A stretch of 64,000 bases of DNA from an uncultured Caulobacterales bacterium. Lineage in GTDB: Bacteria; Pseudomonadota; Alphaproteobacteria; Caulobacterales; Caulobacteraceae. Each line of letters opens with the position of its first letter. Position 1 is the stretch's first letter. Shown one piece after another: positions 19,095 to 26,772 of the stretch. A program made the translations under genes and the position numbers. Location of the stretch: the NCBI GenBank assembly GCA_903862425.1, contig CAIOYC010000009.1, positions 1 to 64,000 on the forward strand. The letters run 5' to 3'. Below the pieces are notes generated by a model. It searched no databases. It was given only the letters and a program-made list of their open reading frames with translations, and was not told the DNA's origin.

Positions 19095-19699
19095 TCGGTG
19101 AGGAGGGCGAAGCAGGCCCGCGCCCCTCGGATCACGCCTTCATGCTGCTCGGGCGATACCAGGGCCTCGGCTTCGGTCTTGAAGCGCCGCCACATCGACC
19201 CTGTCTCTCGGCCATAAGGGTTGAAATAGGTCAGGCCGCCCTCGGGCGCCCAATCCACGCCAGCTAGAGTGCGGCTGATAATCTGCCCCCCCAGGGTCGA
19301 GCCCTCCATCACATACAGCGAGCCCAGAGCGATTTCGGCGCTGTCGCCAAGCTGCCCAGCGGCACGGCAGTTCCGCGCGGCAGCGATTTCCGCCGATCCT
19401 TGGCCGAGCGCGGCAAGATCAGCTTCGAGCATGGCGATCCGGCTGCGATCCAAACGGAGCGGCGTCAGTTCCTCAATTTCGTCGAGGGCCGATTCCCAAA
19501 CCCTATGGAAGCCCAGGAAACGCTTCAGGATCGCGGCGAAACGCGTCCGCGAGAGGGGTGGGTCGAGCAGGCCCAGTGCATTCTCAAGCGTCCTATGCGC
19601 GTCGCCGGTCGAGGCCCTCAACCGGTCAAATAACCCAGCGTGGTGTGCGAAGGTTGGGTCCGGCCGTATCCCTATCGCGGCGGCGCCGGTGAGCTCCAT
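19067..19699 (-). CDS. bphO: Biliverdin-producing haem oxygenase
   Basis: A 210-residue haem oxygenase-like protein of the BphO/HemO type, which opens haem to biliverdin. The proximal His is expected in STGDAHRTLENALG, where the family begins. The distal Gly-rich helix is LGSLYVMEGSTLGGQII, a strong family signature. It is first in the operon; its end overlaps the bacteriophytochrome start by 28 bases and supplies the chromophore for it. Confidence 0.92.
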   Translation of the reverse strand: MELTGAAAIGIRPDPTFAHHAGLFDRLRASTGDAHRTLENALGLLDPPLSRTRFAAILKRFLGFHRVWESALDEIEELTPLRLDRSRIAMLEADLAALGQGSAEIAAARNCRAAGQLGDSAEIALGSLYVMEGSTLGGQIISRTLAGVDWAPEGGLTYFNPYGRETGSMWRRFKTEAEALVSPEQHEGVIRGARACFALLTDWLPARVTP

Positions 19700-20277
19700 C
19701 GGGCCCTCTTTGCTGTTCAGACCCAGCGATAACCGTCCGCGCCAAGTACGCCAAGGTTTTTCGGCACAACTGCCGCAGCAATGCCCATGACATTCCCCCT
19801 TAGCTTGGCGATAAAATGCTAAGCTTGGCTATTCATGGCTCTCGCCGGCCGACTGGACGTGTATAGATGCCTGGTCCGCGTCTTAGATATTGGCTCGCCG
19901 TCACGCCGCCTAATTGGCGCCATCTTCAGTTTTGGCAGACGATGAGCCTATGTTTGGAGCTTGGAAGAGTAAGGCGCTCTTCGCGCCGCCTGACGATTTG
20001 CCCTAATCCACGCCTTTTAGCCTAGCCTTGTGGCTTCTTGTCCTTTCCGTTTCCGATCCCAGCAGGCGGAGACGGCCGTGCAGTAATTGCAGTGGCGGGT
20101 GATCAGCGGCCAGTGCGGCGCACAATCTTCGGACTGTCCTACAAGAGCGCACGATTCCGCAGGGCGGTGGCCGGCTTCGAATTCCAGCGCGTTGAGCCCG
20201 TTTTTCCAGATAATTACCGCCGCGTGCAAGGGCTGAACGCTTGTCGCTGTTGACGGCGCATGTCGGTTAGTGCGATG
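19700..20277. other. Divergent promoter region, no gene
   Basis: About 580 bases between the light-sensing operon (minus) and the lyase operon (plus). Two direct copies of AGCTTGGC lie at 19802-19809 and 19822-19829, exactly 20 bases apart, in the presumed bphO promoter zone. Short open frames (20017-20229 minus, 20038-20253 plus) have no recognisable similarity. Confidence 0.45.
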
Positions 20278-20296
20278 CAGATTTTAATAAAATCTG
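20278..20296. promoter_or_regulatory. Operator palindrome CAGATTTT-AAT-AAAATCTG
   Basis: A perfect 19-base inverted repeat (8-base arms, 3-base centre) ending 9 bases before the ATG of the lyase gene at 20306. A 17-base copy with one mismatch lies at 29806-29822 upstream of the TonB receptor. Odd-length AT-rich palindromes are typical of GntR/FCD regulators, and one such gene lies at 24787, so it is the likely binder (inference). Confidence 0.7.
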
Positions 20297-20305
20297 GAAT
20301 CAAAG

Positions 20306-21184
20306 ATGACCGAGCTTTCTCCTGCACGCCGCCTGCGCGAACTTCTGTCGGCCAAGGCCCTGGTCGCGGCGCCCGGCGCTTACGACGCCATCACCGGACG
20401 GCTGATCGAACAGGCCGGGTTCTCTGCGGTCTACATGACCGGGGCTGGCACATCGGCGGCGCACGGCTATCCCGACTACGGCCTGCTGACCCTTTCGGAG
20501 ATGGCGGAAAACGCTGGCCGGATCGCCAGATCGATCAACGTGCCGCTGATCTCTGATGCCGATACCGGCTATGGCAACGAGCTCAACGTCACTCGCACCG
20601 TGCGCGAATTCGAGAGCCGCGGCGTGGCGGCGATCCACATCGAGGACCAGGTCTCTCCGAAGAAATGCGGACATCTGGATGGCAAGGAAGTCATCTCCCG
20701 CGAGGAGTTCGGCTCGAAGATACGGGCGGCCGTCGCGGCTCGGCGAGATCCAGATTTTATTATCATCGCCCGCACCGACGCTCGCGCCATGCTGGGTCTC
20801 GACGAAGCCATTGCGCGGGCCAACATCGCCGTGGATGCGGGGGCCGACATGGCCTTCGTTGAGGCGGTGCAGTCGTTGGAGGAGATGGCGGCGGTGCCCA
20901 AGGCGGTGAAGGGCCATTGCCTCCTGAACATCGTCCCGGGCGGCAAGACCCCGCTGGTCTCGCTACCGGACGCCGAGGCCATGGGCTACAGGCTGGCCAT
21001 CCTGCCGGGCATCCTGCTGCGCGAGGTGATCCCGGCCATCGACAGCGCGCTGGCCACCCTCAAGCAGACCCGGATCGCCGCCGCGGCCGCGCCGGGAGCG
21101 ACCGTGATGAGCACGTTCCGCCGCTTCGGCGCCGACGAATGGGACGCCCTTCGCCGCACCTACGCCGAGCCGGCCGCGCGCTGA
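20306..21184 (+). CDS. Isocitrate lyase/PEP mutase superfamily lyase
   Basis: A 292-residue C-C lyase of the PrpB / 2,3-dimethylmalate lyase / oxaloacetate decarboxylase group. Visible residues are PGAYDAITGRLIEQAGF, the metal Asp pair in LISDADTGYG, IHIEDQV and the active-site loop KKCGH with catalytic Cys121. The Cys loop favours a true lyase cleaving a 2-hydroxy-dicarboxylate such as 2-methylisocitrate or 2,3-dimethylmalate. It heads an operon with LeuC-like, LeuD-like and MmgE/PrpD genes (3-base gap to the next). The substrate is uncertain. Confidence 0.9.
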   Translation: MTELSPARRLRELLSAKALVAAPGAYDAITGRLIEQAGFSAVYMTGAGTSAAHGYPDYGLLTLSEMAENAGRIARSINVPLISDADTGYGNELNVTRTVREFESRGVAAIHIEDQVSPKKCGHLDGKEVISREEFGSKIRAAVAARRDPDFIIIARTDARAMLGLDEAIARANIAVDAGADMAFVEAVQSLEEMAAVPKAVKGHCLLNIVPGGKTPLVSLPDAEAMGYRLAILPGILLREVIPAIDSALATLKQTRIAAAAAPGATVMSTFRRFGADEWDALRRTYAEPAAR

Positions 21185-21187
21185 TCT

Positions 21188-22582
21188 ATGCCTTCCCTGT
21201 TCGACAAGATCTGGGACGCGCATGTGGTGCGCGACCTCGGCGATGGCTGGGCGCTCCTGCACATCGACCGGCACCTGCTGCACGACCTGTCGGGGCCGCC
21301 AGCGCTGCAGGCCGTCGCGGATCGGGGCCTGGCTCTGGCGAACAGCGACCTCGTCTTCGCCACTCCTGACCATGCGGTATCGAGCGCGCCGGGCCGGACG
21401 GGCATGACCTTCCCGACCGGCGGGCGGCTGTGGAGCGCGCTGCGGGATCTGACCGCGTCCATGGGTGTCAGGCTGTTCGATCTTGGGCAGAGTGGTCAGG
21501 GCATCGTGCACGTGATGGCGCCCGAGCTTGGCATCGTTCAACCGGGCGTGACTCTGATCTGCGGGGATAGCCACACCTGCACCAACGGCGCGATCGGCGC
21601 CCTCGCCTTCGGGGTCGGCACGACCGAAAGCAGCCACGCCCTCGCGACCTCCACTCTCAGGATGCAGAAGCCCAGGCAGATGCGGATCGTCATCGACGGC
21701 CCGATGGGTCAGGGCGTGACGGCCAAGGACGTGATCCTGCACGTGATCGGACATCTCGGCGCCTCAGCCGGCGTCGAGCACGCCATCGAATATGCCGGAT
21801 CGACTATCGAGGCGCTGGAGATCGAGGCGCGGCTCACCCTGTGCAACCTGTCGGTCGAACTCGGCGCGCGCTCGGGCGTGATCGCGCCGGACGAGAAGAC
21901 CGCCGCCTATCTCGAAGGGCGCAGGTTCTCCCCGAAGGGCGCGCAGTTCGACGCCGCCGTCGAATACTGGCGCACACTGCGCAGCGATGCGGACGCAGTT
22001 TTCGACCGCGAGGAACGGTTCGACGCCACCCAAATCTCTCCGACCGTCACCTGGGGCACCAGTCCCGAACACGCCATCTCGATCGAAGGCCGCACGCCCG
22101 ACCTCAGCGCCGTGCAGGACGCGGTCGAACGTCAGGCGCTGCAGACGGCGCTCGACTATATGGGCCTGGCGGCGGGAACGCCCATTGCCGGCGCACGGAT
22201 CGACCGGGTGTTCATCGGCTCCTGCGCCAACTCGCGCCTGTCGGACCTGCGTGCCGCCGCCGCCCTGGCCAAGGGCCGCAAGGTCGCGTCGAGCGTCACT
22301 GCCTGGGTGGTTCCGGGATCGCAGAGTGTGAAGCAGGACGCTGAGGCGGAGGGGCTGGACCGCATCTTCCTCGACGCGGGTTTCGAGTGGCGAGAGCCGG
22401 GCTGCAGCATGTGCGTCGCCGCCAATGGCGAACGCGCCGCGCCGGGCGAACGGGTCGTCTCGACGTCCAACCGCAACTTCGTCGGACGTCAGGGGCCAGG
22501 CGCCCGCACCCATCTGGCCAGCCCCGCCATGGCCGTGGCGGCCGCGGTAACAGGCGAGTTGTTCGACGTGAGGAAGCTCTAG
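21188..22582 (+). CDS. Aconitase-family hydratase, large subunit (LeuC-like)
   Basis: A 464-residue 4Fe-4S hydro-lyase subunit. Cluster ligands are Cys346 (IGSCANSRLSDLR), Cys406 and Cys409 (EPGCSMCVAANGE). The ICGDSHTCTNGAIGALAFGVGTTE block is the family active-site signature. It forms a heterodimer with the small subunit encoded one base downstream. The gene context (PrpB-like lyase, PrpD-like protein, no leuA or leuB) argues against leucine synthesis and for a catabolic C5-C6 di- or tricarboxylate, as in dimethylmaleate hydratase (inference). Confidence 0.93.
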   Translation: MPSLFDKIWDAHVVRDLGDGWALLHIDRHLLHDLSGPPALQAVADRGLALANSDLVFATPDHAVSSAPGRTGMTFPTGGRLWSALRDLTASMGVRLFDLGQSGQGIVHVMAPELGIVQPGVTLICGDSHTCTNGAIGALAFGVGTTESSHALATSTLRMQKPRQMRIVIDGPMGQGVTAKDVILHVIGHLGASAGVEHAIEYAGSTIEALEIEARLTLCNLSVELGARSGVIAPDEKTAAYLEGRRFSPKGAQFDAAVEYWRTLRSDADAVFDREERFDATQISPTVTWGTSPEHAISIEGRTPDLSAVQDAVERQALQTALDYMGLAAGTPIAGARIDRVFIGSCANSRLSDLRAAAALAKGRKVASSVTAWVVPGSQSVKQDAEAEGLDRIFLDAGFEWREPGCSMCVAANGERAAPGERVVSTSNRNFVGRQGPGARTHLASPAMAVAAAVTGELFDVRKL

Positions 22583-22583
22583 C

Positions 22584-23225
22584 ATGCAGCCCTTCACCGT
22601 CCTGACCGGGCCGGCCGCGCCGATGATGCTGCCCAATGTCGATACCGACGTCATCATTCGCATTGAGCGCTTGACCGCCGGCGATCGCGAGGCGCTTCGC
22701 CGCCACGCCTTCGAGGCCCTGCGCTACCGGCCGGACGGGTCCGACGAGCCGGGGTTCGTGTTCAACCAGCCGCCTTTCCGCGGCGCGCCGATCTTGCTGG
22801 CAGGGCCGAACTTCGGCTGCGGCTCTTCACGCGAAGGGGCGGTGTGGGCGCTCCAGGGCATGGGTGTGCGCTGCGTGATCGCAGACGGGTTCGGCGACAT
22901 CTTCTATTCCAACTGCTTTCAGAACGGCGTCCTGCCCATCCGCCTGCCAGAACCCGAGGTGGTGAAGCTGGCCGCGCTGGCGAAGGACGCCGCGCCGATG
23001 ACCGTCGACCTCAAGGCCCAGACTGTCACGCTATCCGGCGCTGTCGTCGCGTTCGACATCGATCCGCTCCGCAAAGAAGGGTTGCTGCAAGGCTTGGATG
23101 ATGTCGGCCTGAGCCTACTGCAGATGGACGCCGTGCGCGACTGGCAGGCGCGTGATCGCGTCGCGCGGCCCTGGGTTTGGGCGCCTGTGCAGCGTGCGCC
23201 AGCCGCTGATCCGATTCGATCCTGA
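22584..23225 (+). CDS. Aconitase-family hydratase, small subunit (LeuD-like)
   Basis: A 213-residue swivel-domain subunit. ANVDTDVIIRIERL near the start and NFGCGSSREGAVWALQGMGVRCVIADGFGDIFYSN are the LeuD core motifs. In LeuD the usual reading is SREHAPWAL; here it is SREGAVWAL, a substitution next to the substrate-binding loop that may mark a different substrate. It lies 1 base after the large subunit, so the two are coupled. Confidence 0.93.
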   Translation: MQPFTVLTGPAAPMMLPNVDTDVIIRIERLTAGDREALRRHAFEALRYRPDGSDEPGFVFNQPPFRGAPILLAGPNFGCGSSREGAVWALQGMGVRCVIADGFGDIFYSNCFQNGVLPIRLPEPEVVKLAALAKDAAPMTVDLKAQTVTLSGAVVAFDIDPLRKEGLLQGLDDVGLSLLQMDAVRDWQARDRVARPWVWAPVQRAPAADPIRS

Positions 23226-23269
23226 ACCATAAAGCCGTCGAATGGCGGGCGACCCTGGAGACGACCCTA

Positions 23270-24715
23270 ATGAGTACTTCCGTCTATGACTGGTCCGGCA
23301 CGCGTGAACCGGCCACCAACCCCAAGGCGCCGACGGGCGAGCTGTGCGCCTGGCTCGAGACCTTGACGCTCGCCGACATCCCCACGGATGTTCAAGAGCG
23401 GACCAAGGATATCTTCCTCGACGGCCTGGGCTGCGCCATCGTCGGTGCGCAACTGCCCTGGTCGCGCACGGCCGTGGAGGTCTCCACCCGGTTCGAGGGC
23501 AAGGGCGAGAGGACGCTGATTGGTTGGGGCCGCAAGGTTCCTGCGACAACCGCCACCCTGCTCAACGGAACCTTCATCCAAGGGTTCGAGCTTGACGATT
23601 TCCATCCCCGCGCGCCGCTGCACAGCGCCTCGCTAGTCATCCCCGCCCTGCTTGCCTGCGCTGAAGAACGAGGCGGCGCGACTGGCGCGGAGATCCTGCT
23701 GGCGACGGTGGCAGGCTTTGAGGTCGGCCCGCGTGTCGGTCTTGCCCTGCGCGGCGGTCAGATGTTGTCACGCGGCTGGCACTCAGGCGCGGTGTTCGGC
23801 ACCCACGCGGCGGCGTCCGCCGCCGGGGTGCTCCTCAAGCTGGACGCCGCGCGGTTTGAAGACGCCTTCGGTCTGGCCGGAACGCAGTCGGCCGGCCTGA
23901 TGTCGGCCCAGTACGAGGCCATGTGCAAGCGCATGCACCACGGCTTCTCGGCGCGTAACGGCCTGTTCTCCGCACTGATGGCGGCGGGCGGCTATACGGG
24001 CATCAAGCAGGTATTTGAGCGTGAGTACGGTGGCTTTCTGGCCATGTTCGGCGAAGGGCACGACCCCCTACCCGCGGAGATTTCCGCCGACCTCGGCACG
24101 CGATGGGAGACCCACAGCATCGTGCTGAAGCCCTACGCCGCCATGGGCGCCCTGCACGCCCCGCTCGACGGCATCTTCGAACTGATGGCGCAAAAGCCCA
24201 TCGCCGCCGACGAGGTGGAGCATATCGACATCGAGATGTCCCACGCCGCCTACCACCACGGTTGGTGGGAGCTGGAACGCCCGGTGACGACCATCGGCGC
24301 GCAGATGAATGTCGGCTACGCGGTAGCGGCGGCGATCCTGGACGGCCAGGCCATGGTCAAGCAGTTCGCGCCGGACCGGATCGACCGCGATGACATCTGG
24401 GCGCTCATTCCCCGGATCAAGGCGCACCACAATCCGGAATTCGACAAGGGCGGCTCTGCCGTGCGCAACACCCGCGTTACCGTGAAGATGAAGGATGGCG
24501 AGGTACGAACCGTGTTCATCCCCGTCGCCAAGACGATCTCCGAACCGCTCACACGCGAAGGCACGGTCGCCAAGTTCCGTACCCTCACTGACGGGCTGAT
24601 CACCGCCGAACGCCAGCAGGGAATCATTGACGCTACCCTCGGCATGGAAACGCTGGCCTCGATCGATACTCTGATCGCACTTCTCGCGCCGCCGGTCGCC
24701 AGTCCCTTCGACTGA
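23270..24715 (+). CDS. MmgE/PrpD family protein
   Basis: A 481-residue member of the MmgE/PrpD family, which includes 2-methylcitrate dehydratase, cis-aconitate decarboxylase and iminodisuccinate epimerase. Conserved features are DIFLDGLGCAIVGAQ, LLNGTFIQGFELDDFHPRAPLHSAS, GIKQVFEREYGGFL and WETHSIVLKPYAAMGALHAPLD. It sits 44 bases after the LeuD-like gene in the same operon. Working with a lyase and a hydratase, it probably dehydrates or isomerises a branched di- or tricarboxylate; exact chemistry is not determinable. Confidence 0.92.
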   Translation: MSTSVYDWSGTREPATNPKAPTGELCAWLETLTLADIPTDVQERTKDIFLDGLGCAIVGAQLPWSRTAVEVSTRFEGKGERTLIGWGRKVPATTATLLNGTFIQGFELDDFHPRAPLHSASLVIPALLACAEERGGATGAEILLATVAGFEVGPRVGLALRGGQMLSRGWHSGAVFGTHAAASAAGVLLKLDAARFEDAFGLAGTQSAGLMSAQYEAMCKRMHHGFSARNGLFSALMAAGGYTGIKQVFEREYGGFLAMFGEGHDPLPAEISADLGTRWETHSIVLKPYAAMGALHAPLDGIFELMAQKPIAADEVEHIDIEMSHAAYHHGWWELERPVTTIGAQMNVGYAVAAAILDGQAMVKQFAPDRIDRDDIWALIPRIKAHHNPEFDKGGSAVRNTRVTVKMKDGEVRTVFIPVAKTISEPLTREGTVAKFRTLTDGLITAERQQGIIDATLGMETLASIDTLIALLAPPVASPFD

Positions 24716-24742
24716 CCCGTTCACCAGCGAATATTTTGCGAG

Positions 24743-24781
24743 AATCCGATCTGAGGCTACGATACGGCCAAGGATCGGATT
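24743..24781. promoter_or_regulatory. 9-base inverted repeat before the GntR gene
   Basis: AATCCGATC (24743-24751) and GATCGGATT (24773-24781) form a perfect inverted repeat with a 21-base spacer, ending 5 bases before the ATG at 24787. It could be an autoregulatory site or the terminator hairpin of the preceding operon; no T-run follows, which favours a binding site. It does not resemble the AGATTTT palindrome. Confidence 0.5.
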
Positions 24782-24786
24782 GACGC

Positions 24787-25452
24787 ATGAGCGAGCAGGT
24801 AGAGACCGTCGTCGAACAGACGATTGCGGCGATCCGAGCCGCGATCCGCGACGGTCGCTATGCGCAAGGCCAGCGCCTCATCGTCGCCGATGTCACCCGC
24901 GAACTGGGCGTCAGCGCCGGCCCGGTGCGCGAGGCCATCCGTCGCCTGACCGGCGAGGGCCTGATCGAGATCGTACCGCACAAGGGCGCCTCAGTCCGCA
25001 GCTTCAAGAGCAAGGATCTTCGGGAGATTTCCCAGGTTCGCGAAGTGATCGAAGGCCTGGCGGCCCGACTCGCCGCTGAGCAGGTGGCGATCGGAGATAA
25101 CCGTCAGGATCTCAAGGCCAGTATCGAAGAAATGCGCAGCATCGTCCGCGACCGCGGCAACTTCATTCGCCACAACCAGAGCTTTCACGAGCTAATCTAT
25201 CGCATCGGCGGCAATGAGCGCGTGCGTGAGACGGCGGTGCAGCTCACCCTGCCGATCTATCAGCTACGTATGCATAACCTGATGGAGGCGGACTACACTC
25301 GTGTATCGGCGTCCGAACACGAGATGATCGCCGAAGCGATCCTCGACGGCGACGGCGCCCAGGCTGAGCGCATGATGCGCAACCATATTCGCAACTCCGC
25401 TATCGCCTTGCTCGACGCCATCGGCGCCAATGCACAGCGCCGGGCCTCCTGA
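24787..25452 (+). CDS. GntR-family regulator, FCD type
   Basis: A 221-residue repressor-type regulator. The N-terminal winged helix has RYAQGQRLIVADVTRELGVSAGPVREAIRRLTGEGL and PHKGASVRSF. The C-terminal all-helical FCD ligand domain starts near EISQVREVIEGLAARLAA and contains NQSFHELIYRIGGN, the usual metal-site helix. FCD regulators often bind carboxylates. Its place at the end of the lyase/hydratase operon suggests that it senses that substrate and binds the palindromes at 20278 and 29806. Confidence 0.92.
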   Translation: MSEQVETVVEQTIAAIRAAIRDGRYAQGQRLIVADVTRELGVSAGPVREAIRRLTGEGLIEIVPHKGASVRSFKSKDLREISQVREVIEGLAARLAAEQVAIGDNRQDLKASIEEMRSIVRDRGNFIRHNQSFHELIYRIGGNERVRETAVQLTLPIYQLRMHNLMEADYTRVSASEHEMIAEAILDGDGAQAERMMRNHIRNSAIALLDAIGANAQRRAS

Positions 25453-25455
25453 GTC

Positions 25456-26772
25456 CTAGCCCTCGGCCAATCGCTCACGATACTGCTTCATCCCAGCCGC
25501 CACCGCGACGACGCCACCCACGCCGGCAATGACGACGGTGAGGACCAGCGCATAGCGAAGCCCTCCCGGCCGGTGGAACAACGTGTCGCTGAACACACCG
25601 ACCAAGAACGGGCCGAGAGAGTTGGAGATCACGCCGTTGGCGAACGTGTGCAGCCCTGCCAAGCGGGCACGTACTGGAGATGGCAGCGCTTCGCCGAGCG
25701 CCGAGAAGCCGGCGACGGAAGGAACATAGGCCCAGAAGCTCCCCAGCGGAAACAAGCACAAAGCCAGGATCGGCGTCGGCGCCAAAAGGCCCAGAACAGC
25801 AAAGACGGCGTGCGCAACGCTTGCGACCAGGCACAGACGCAAAGGCGCGTCGGCATGGCCACGTCTACGCAAGTAACCAATCATGGGCCCCGCCAGAACG
25901 CAGCCGATAATTGTGGCCACGCCGCTCGTCAGCGACAGCCAAATGGCGGCCTGCGAGCCAGACCAGCCGTGCACTCGCTCGAAGAAGTTCACGTTCCAGG
26001 TCGTAACGGTGTAGGCGCCCATCTGGGCCAAAGACACGCCGCAGAACACCGCCCCGGCCAGCCATGGATAACGCCTGACGAAACCAAGGCCTGTGGGATG
26101 GGCGGAGTCGGCCTCCGCCACTGGAGCTCGTGGCGGCTCGCGCAGAACCATTAGGACGACCGCCGCCAGGATGAGACCGGGAACCGCGGCAGCCATGAAC
26201 AGCCCCTGCCAAGGCATGATCGGACCGATGCCGGGCAGGTGCAGGCCGTGGATCTTCGCCAGGTGCTGGACCAACAATCCACCGAACAGCAGCGCGACCA
26301 CCGATCCCACCGCGCCGGCGCTGAGATAGAGGCTGAATGCGCGTGGACGACGGTTCACCGGTACGGTGTCGGCGACGAGGGACACCGACAGAGGATGCAG
26401 CATCGACTCGCCCACCCCGACGCCGATCCGCGCCAAGGTCATGGCCAGGAACGAGCCAGCCAGCCCGGTGGCGAAGGTGGCCACACTCCAGAAAGCGATG
26501 GCGGCCGACATCATCAGCTTGCGCGGGCGCCGATCCACTAAATAGCCGCCCAACGGACTGAAGATAGCGTAGCTGAGCGCAAAGGCGACGCCGGACAACA
26601 GACCAAGCTGCGTGTCCGAGAGATGCAGCGTCGCCTTGATGGGCTTCAGCACGAGCCCGAAGATCACCCGATCGGCGAAGCTGAGTAGGTAGCCGAGGTA
26701 GAGCAGCAGCAGCACCACGCCGGGCGTCGAGGCGGCGACCGGCGTGCTTCGCTGAGTATCCCCTATCGTCAT
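25456..26772 (-). CDS. MFS transporter
   Basis: A 438-residue inner-membrane carrier with about 12 hydrophobic spans. LLSFADRVIFGLVLKPIKATLHLSDTQLGLLSG and the loop GGYLVDRRPRKLMM are typical of the Spinster-like organic anion/aromatic acid subgroup. Its start overlaps the TonB receptor stop by one base (TGATG), so outer- and inner-membrane uptake are coupled. It converges on the GntR gene with 3 bases between stops. Confidence 0.93.
   Translation of the reverse strand: MTIGDTQRSTPVAASTPGVVLLLLYLGYLLSFADRVIFGLVLKPIKATLHLSDTQLGLLSGVAFALSYAIFSPLGGYLVDRRPRKLMMSAAIAFWSVATFATGLAGSFLAMTLARIGVGVGESMLHPLSVSLVADTVPVNRRPRAFSLYLSAGAVGSVVALLFGGLLVQHLAKIHGLHLPGIGPIMPWQGLFMAAAVPGLILAAVVLMVLREPPRAPVAEADSAHPTGLGFVRRYPWLAGAVFCGVSLAQMGAYTVTTWNVNFFERVHGWSGSQAAIWLSLTSGVATIIGCVLAGPMIGYLRRRGHADAPLRLCLVASVAHAVFAVLGLLAPTPILALCLFPLGSFWAYVPSVAGFSALGEALPSPVRARLAGLHTFANGVISNSLGPFLVGVFSDTLFHRPGGLRYALVLTVVIAGVGGVVAVAAGMKQYRERLAEG

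Noticed and set aside
17550-19217. 555-codon plus-strand frame
   Set aside because: Exact antisense of the bacteriophytochrome gene, which has all family motifs.
21188-23225. Leucine biosynthesis leuCD
   Set aside because: No leuA or leuB; the operon has lyase and PrpD-like genes and the LeuD-like loop is changed.
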